Below, one piece after another: positions 6,505-9,508 of a stretch of 9,508 bases of DNA (position 1 is the first letter of the stretch; each line of letters starts with the position of its first letter). The translations under genes were made by a program, and so were the position numbers. This DNA is from Dehalococcoidia bacterium (GTDB lineage: Bacteria; Chloroflexota; Dehalococcoidia; Dehalococcoidales; Fen-1064), in contig PMCB01000073.1 in NCBI GenBank assembly GCA_003153955.1, positions 5,692 through 15,199 of the forward strand, written 5' to 3'. Below the pieces are notes generated by a model, which ran no database searches, had not been told where the DNA came from, and worked only from the letters and a program-made list of their open reading frames with translations.

Positions 6505-7275
6505 ATGGATTTAGGGTTAAAAGGTAAAGTCGCCGTCGTTACCGGCAGCGCCAGTCAGGTCGGTATGGGGAATGCTATTTGCCTGCTGCTGGCCAAAGAA
6601 GGCTGCGATATCGTCTCGGCAGATATGGATCTGGAAGGGGCAGTTAAAACAGTCGAAGCAGTAAAGGCGCTTGGCCGCAGAGCCATCGCCGTCAAAGTCA
6701 ATATCACCGTTTTCGCCGAAGCCGAAGAAATGGCCAAAGCGGCGCTGAAAGAATTCGGCAAAATCGATATTCTGGTCAATACAGCCGGGTTGAACGCCGG
6801 TATGGGCTCGCAATTCTTGCAGCAGAAACAGGAAATCTGGGAAAAAGATTTCGCCGTCAACCTTTACGGCACGATGAATTGCTCCAAAGCAGTCCTCCCA
6901 ACCATGATGGAAAAGAAATATGGTAAAATCATTAATTTCTCATCGATTGTCGCCAAAATGGCCGGCGGCCCCGGTTCTTATGCGGCCGCCAAAGCGGCTG
7001 TGCTGGCCTTCAACCGCGGTCTCGCCGCCCAGTACGGGGCGAACAACATCAATGTCAATGCCATCGCCCCGGGCATGGTCCAGACCAAGTTCTTCGCTGC
7101 CATGGCGCAGGACCGCCAGGATAAAATGTTCGATGCCATGGCCAACATGGCCCCGCTGAAGCGGAATCAGACCACGGATGATATCGCCAATGCCGTCGCC
7201 TTTTTAGCCTCGGATGTTTCCAGGAACATCACCGGCCAGTGTCTCCAGGTGGACTCCGGCATGATTATGCAGTAA
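6505..7275 (+). CDS. Short-chain dehydrogenase/reductase (classical SDR)
   Basis: 256 residues, the typical classical SDR length, with a single Rossmann domain. The dinucleotide loop is TGSASQVGMG (13-22), a known variant with two extra residues compared with TGxxxGxG. Asp40 at the end of the second strand (VSADMD) suggests NAD(H) rather than NADP(H). NTAG lies at 92-95 and the conserved Asn at 119. The catalytic Ser146, Tyr159 and Lys163 sit in NFSS and YAAAK, 13 residues between Ser and Tyr as expected. The C-terminus GQCLQVDSG is typical. It should oxidise an alcohol or reduce a carbonyl; the substrate is not evident. Start ATG 6505 has AGGGGG 6 nt upstream. The gene lies 96 bp after AOR on the same strand and may be co-transcribed. 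A strong terminator follows. Confidence 0.93.
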   Translation: MDLGLKGKVAVVTGSASQVGMGNAICLLLAKEGCDIVSADMDLEGAVKTVEAVKALGRRAIAVKVNITVFAEAEEMAKAALKEFGKIDILVNTAGLNAGMGSQFLQQKQEIWEKDFAVNLYGTMNCSKAVLPTMMEKKYGKIINFSSIVAKMAGGPGSYAAAKAAVLAFNRGLAAQYGANNINVNAIAPGMVQTKFFAAMAQDRQDKMFDAMANMAPLKRNQTTDDIANAVAFLASDVSRNITGQCLQVDSGMIMQ

Positions 7276-7311
7276 AACCCTTGATTGTTTGATTGAAAAA
7301 GTCCAGACAAT

Positions 7312-7348
7312 AAAAAAGAGATTCCGTTAAAACCGGAATCTCTTTTTT
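7312..7348. terminator. Bidirectional intrinsic terminator between convergent genes
   Basis: GAGATTCCG (7318-7326) pairs perfectly with CGGAATCTC (7334-7342) around a 7-nt loop. An A6 run on the left and a T7 run on the right extend the stem and give a U-tract in both directions. It would end transcription of the SDR from the left and of the minus-strand receiver from the right. Confidence 0.9.
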
Positions 7349-7408
7349 TAACCGAAGTGGAAACGCCCTCGCGCAGCCCAAAAAAAGAAATTATTTTCCC
7401 CGGCGTCA

Positions 7409-7861
7409 TTAATATGAGAGGGACGCCGGTGGTTGGTTGGTTACCATTAAAAATAGCCCCAACATTCTGAGTGCATCAGCAAAGTCAAGGAATATGACCG
7501 GTTTAGAAACAAAGGAAATGACACCCAGCAAGTAACTGGCGACCATTTCATCTTCTTCCCGGGAAGTGGACATCACGATAACAGGAACTAATTTCGTGTC
7601 TTCGCAAGCCCGTATTTTACGAAGTATTTCAATGCCGTCAATTTTCGGCAGATGTAAATCTAACAGAATGACCAGAGGCAGGTCATGACCATCATTTTTA
7701 ATTTTGCATTCATTTACATCTTCAAACAAGTATTTAAGAGCCTGCTCGCCATCTCCCACAGCGATTATTTCATTGGCAATCTTTGATTTTGTGAACATGC
7801 GCCGGGTTAATATCACGTCATTGGTATTGTCTTCGATTAATAGAATCTTTCTGTTATCCAA
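7409..7861 (-). CDS. Rcp1/CheY-like response regulator, TTG start
   Basis: 150 residues forming one receiver domain with no output domain. Key residues: the acidic pair Glu10-Asp11 (LLIEDN), phospho-acceptor Asp68 (ILLDLHLP), Ser98 at the Thr/Ser switch position (VIVMSTS) and Lys120 (VSKP). The entry pattern RKILLIEDNTNDVILTRRMF is that of the Rcp1 family, which takes phosphate from phytochrome-like kinases. It begins with TTG (complement of 7859-7861), supported by GGAG 6 nt upstream on the minus strand (7868-7871). No ATG is available before the acidic pair. It converges on the SDR gene and shares the terminator at 7312-7348. It is divergent from the next receiver. A kinase partner is not adjacent; the kinase ending at 3927 is the only candidate in the window. 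Confidence 0.92.
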   Translation of the reverse strand: MDNRKILLIEDNTNDVILTRRMFTKSKIANEIIAVGDGEQALKYLFEDVNECKIKNDGHDLPLVILLDLHLPKIDGIEILRKIRACEDTKLVPVIVMSTSREEDEMVASYLLGVISFVSKPVIFLDFADALRMLGLFLMVTNQPPASLSY

Positions 7862-7890
7862 GCTTTGCTCCGCGGCTGCGAATACAGATA

Positions 7891-7919
7891 AGGATAATAT
7901 ATATAGTGAATCTAGTCAA
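7891..7919 (-). promoter_or_regulatory. Predicted promoter for the minus-strand response regulator
   Basis: On the minus strand, TTGACT (complement of 7914-7919, five of six consensus bases) and TATCCT (complement of 7891-7896) are 17 bp apart. Transcription would start about 25 nt before the TTG start codon at 7861. Confidence 0.45.
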
Positions 7920-8054
7920 TATTCGGGAAACTGGCGGTGCTACGCAAACTAATAGGTATCATTGTATTATTTTTAGGAGCAATTACTTATAGACATCCCC
8001 GGAGCGCAAAGTATAATAAGAATAGAGACGGTCAGCGAAGAAGAGGAAGAAGTT

Positions 8055-8495
8055 ATGCAAAGCAAGAAAATACTTCTGGTGGACGATAACGCTGATGATA
8101 TTATGCTTACCACCAGGGCATTCCGGAAGTTAAACCTGCTTGAGGAGTTAATCACCGCCAGTGACGGTGTCGAAGCACTGAAATACCTGTTTGGCGATAA
8201 GCGGAGTGTGATGGTGCGCAAATTGGAGGCGTTACCCGCTTTAGTCCTGCTTGATATTAATATGCCCAGAATCAACGGCCTCGATGTACTACGGGAAATA
8301 CGGGCAGATGAAAAGACCAAAACTGTTCCGGTCGTGATATTTACATCTTCCGGCGAGGAGAGAGATATAATTGCCAGCCGCAAATTAGGCGCAAACAATT
8401 ATATCCAAAAACCGGTAAATTTTTCTGATTTGATTGAAGTTATCAGACAATTATTATTTTCTATGAACCTGCATCTCCCGTCGGCGACAGAATAA
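8055..8495 (+). CDS. Rcp1/CheY-like response regulator
   Basis: 146 residues forming a single receiver domain. Key residues: Asp10-Asp11 (LLVDDN), phospho-acceptor Asp67 (VLLDINMP), Thr97 (VIFTSS) and Lys119 (IQKP), all intact. Near the N-terminus, ADDIMLTTRAFRKLNLLEEL places it in the same Rcp1-type family as the other two receivers here. Start ATG 8055 has GAGG at 8043-8046, 8 nt upstream. The frame stays open upstream for another 26 codons, back to TAG 7974-7976, and would read IDIPGAQSIIRIETVSEEEEEV before the Met if it were used. There is no standard start codon in that stretch, although AGGAG lies at 7975-7979. No terminator is obvious after it. Confidence 0.92.
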   Translation: MQSKKILLVDDNADDIMLTTRAFRKLNLLEELITASDGVEALKYLFGDKRSVMVRKLEALPALVLLDINMPRINGLDVLREIRADEKTKTVPVVIFTSSGEERDIIASRKLGANNYIQKPVNFSDLIEVIRQLLFSMNLHLPSATE

Positions 8496-8524
8496 TTTCA
8501 TCCCTGCGCAATTGCCCCTACGTA

Positions 8525-8552
8525 TTGACACCGGTAAAAGTTGAAGTAAAGT
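8525..8552 (+). promoter_or_regulatory. Possible promoter for the zinc-ribbon gene pair
   Basis: A consensus -35 TTGACA (8525-8530) and TAAAGT (8547-8552) are 16 bp apart, about 70 bp before the first zinc-ribbon start codon. The -10 match is only four of six. Confidence 0.35.
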
Positions 8553-8623
8553 AAAATTACAAGTATTGAAAAACTACAAGCAGATAGTCGAAATTATGCG
8601 GTCATCAAATGTGAGGGAAATAA

Positions 8624-8791
8624 TTGGAAATATATTGTACTAAATGCCATTCTAAAAAAGAACTTCAAGATGGCGTAGATATAGTTACTACTAACGGTAA
8701 ATCAGCGACTCAAATTATGTGCGACAATTGCGGGGGTGTTTTATTCTGGGACGGCGGTCCGAACAGTAAGTTTTGGAGTTACCTCCGGTGA
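8624..8791 (+). CDS. Mini zinc-ribbon protein, DUF5679-like, TTG start
   Basis: A 55-residue protein beginning MEIYCTKCHSKKEL (TTG read as Met). Two CxxC knuckles, Cys5/Cys8 and Cys33/Cys36 (CDNC), should bind one zinc. The Cys positions are identical to those of the next gene, and the proteins share the MExYCxxC start and an xNGKxAT segment before the second knuckle, so they are paralogs. The end differs: after the second knuckle it carries an aromatic and Gly-rich tail (VLFWDGGPNSKFWSYLR). TTG 8624 has GAGGG at 8613-8617, 6 nt upstream, and no nearer ATG fits. The stop is TGA 8789-8791. The function is unknown; a role in nucleic acid or protein contact is possible but not shown. Confidence 0.75.
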   Translation: MEIYCTKCHSKKELQDGVDIVTTNGKSATQIMCDNCGGVLFWDGGPNSKFWSYLR

Positions 8792-8848
8792 AAAATATTT
8801 ATCATATTTAAAATATAACCTGAATAACCGAAAAACGGGAGAAAAAAG

Positions 8849-8992
8849 ATGGAAGGTTATTGTGTAAGATGCCGCGCCCAACGGGAAATTAAAAACGGCA
8901 AAGCGGTCACCATGAAAAACGGCAAACTGGCAACCAAGGGTACATGTCTAACCTGCGGGGCCGGCATGTACCGCATCGGCGCCAGCAAATAA
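8849..8992 (+). CDS. DUF5679-type mini zinc-ribbon protein
   Basis: 47 residues beginning MEGYCVRCRAQREI and ending YRIGASK. Cys5/Cys8 and Cys33/Cys36 (CLTC) form a treble-clef or ribbon-like zinc site. The middle NGKAVTMKNGKLATKGTC is the DUF5679 hallmark as I know it; the family is common in Chloroflexota and of unknown function. ATG 8849 has GGGAG 7 nt upstream (8837-8841). It lies 57 bp after its paralog and is probably in the same transcript. The small basic protein has no membrane segment or signal. Confidence 0.88.
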   Translation: MEGYCVRCRAQREIKNGKAVTMKNGKLATKGTCLTCGAGMYRIGASK

Positions 8993-9093
8993 CTGATAAA
9001 TTACACGGGCTACCCAAAAAAAGACTTTCTGATGATGTCCGAAGATAAGCTTTTGAAGAGATTGTTTATGGACTCCCGATCAGGTCTTGTACA

Positions 9094-9112
9094 TTTTGGC
9101 TGAAGGCCAAAA
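9094..9112. repeat. Inverted repeat (7-bp arms) in the downstream spacer
   Basis: TTTTGGC (9094-9100) and GCCAAAA (9106-9112) are perfect arms around TGAAG. An alternative stem, GGCTGAA (9098-9104) with TTCAGCC (9117-9123), overlaps it, so both cannot form together. Confidence 0.6.
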
Positions 9113-9136
9113 GTATTTCAGCCTACGGGCCTCAAG

Positions 9137-9159
9137 AATGACAAGTAGTTTTTGTCATT
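9137..9159. repeat. Inverted repeat (8-bp arms) overlapping the next hairpin
   Basis: AATGACAA (9137-9144) and TTGTCATT (9152-9159) are perfect arms around a 7-nt loop. The last three bases are shared with the left arm of the larger hairpin at 9157-9199. Confidence 0.6.
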
Positions 9160-9199
9160 GTCGGGCGCTTGTCCTTCAGCTGAAGGATGACCCGACAAT
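9157..9199. repeat. Nested palindrome (9-bp outer arms, 16-bp inner palindrome)
   Basis: The outer arms ATTGTCGGG (9157-9165) and CCCGACAAT (9191-9199) match perfectly. Inside sits the perfect palindrome TCCTTCAGCTGAAGGA (9172-9187). There is no T-run on either side at the right distance, so it is not a clear terminator for the flanking convergent genes. It looks like an extragenic repeat element. Confidence 0.7.
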
Positions 9200-9250
9200 C
9201 CGGAGATTTCGGGCAGCGTCATTAACGTTGCAAAAAAATTCAAAATGATT

Positions 9251-9508
9251 CTATTTATAGCCCTGCGTAAACTTTTTATTGTTTACGAATAATTCCTCCA
9301 CCATCTGCCGTGTCTCATCGATGGTCAGCATCGCCGCCGTAATCGGGTCGAGCAGAATCGACTGGAAAATCTTGGTTTTATCTTTTTCCATAATTCCCCT
9401 GACCGCCAGTTCCTGCACGGCGACGTTGCTCATATTTAAAGCGGCCAATTGCGGCGGCAGGTTCCCCACCGGGCAGGGGTGAATCCCTTCTTTATCCACC
9501 AGGCACGG
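9251..9508 (-). CDS. GH4-family glycosidase (alpha-galactosidase/6-phospho-glycosidase type), C-terminal part
   Basis: The last 85 codons of a gene that enters from beyond the right end on the minus strand. The frame is open to 9508, where it reads PCLVDKEGIHPCPVG. The pattern is the GH4 C-terminus: VDKEGIHP, then GNLPPQLAAL, then NVAVQELAVRG, then LLDPITAAMLTIDE, and a short tail ending QGYK. GH4 enzymes use NAD+ and a divalent metal to cleave alpha- or beta-glycosides by an oxidation/elimination route in the cytosol. The cofactor and metal sites lie upstream of the visible part, so the substrate cannot be told. The stop is TAG (complement of 9251-9253). Confidence 0.88.
   Translation of the reverse strand, partial: PCLVDKEGIHPCPVGNLPPQLAALNMSNVAVQELAVRGIMEKDKTKIFQSILLDPITAAMLTIDETRQMVEELFVNNKKFTQGYK

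Noticed and set aside
7973..8398. 141-codon minus-strand frame rich in Ser, Ile and Leu
   Set aside because: It lies opposite the third receiver gene, which has clear family motifs; the minus frame has a low-complexity Ser-rich pattern typical of an antisense shadow.
9279..9482. 67-codon plus-strand frame over the GH4 end
   Set aside because: It lies opposite the GH4 coding strand, whose conserved motifs run the full length.

Overview
The window reads as a bacterial chromosome segment of moderate GC, probably from an anaerobic or fermentative member of the Chloroflexota close to Dehalococcoidia. This placement is an inference. It rests on a glycyl radical enzyme, a tungsten-type aldehyde:ferredoxin oxidoreductase (AOR), several Rcp1-type single-domain response regulators and a DUF5679-type mini zinc ribbon. 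No rRNA, tRNA, CRISPR array or transposase gene was found.

Layout. Bases 1-165 are the 3' end of a glycyl radical (pyruvate formate-lyase-like) enzyme whose radical glycine position reads Ser. A 200-bp palindrome-rich spacer follows, bounded by a 19-bp direct repeat, and then a small DUF1801 gene (415-840). After a 351-bp gap with a sigma70-like promoter comes a soluble multi-PAS histidine kinase (1192-3927). It is cut by one in-frame TAA at 2434-2436 and so appears as two reading frames, three PAS domains upstream and two PAS domains plus the kinase core downstream. A response regulator follows at once (about 3959-4371), but its ATG is out of frame with its body. Next are an intact AOR (4597-6408) and a short-chain dehydrogenase (6505-7275), ending at a strong bidirectional terminator shared with a convergent response regulator (7409-7861, minus). 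A third response regulator (8055-8495, plus) diverges from it. Two tandem paralogous mini zinc-ribbon genes (8624-8791 and 8849-8992) follow, then an intergenic stretch packed with overlapping inverted repeats, and finally the C-terminus of a GH4 glycosidase on the minus strand (9251-9508).

How the parts fit. The kinase and three Rcp1-like receivers form a phosphorelay-type signalling cluster without DNA-binding output domains, resembling the Cph1/Rcp1 arrangement. It surrounds a redox pair, AOR plus SDR, that could interconvert acids, aldehydes and alcohols. No link between the two groups is shown by the sequence beyond proximity. Several lesions occur close together: the lost radical Gly, the kinase stop codon, the receiver start frameshift, and perhaps a lost start upstream of the third receiver. 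They indicate either gene decay or base-level assembly error in parts of the window, while AOR, SDR and the other small genes look intact.
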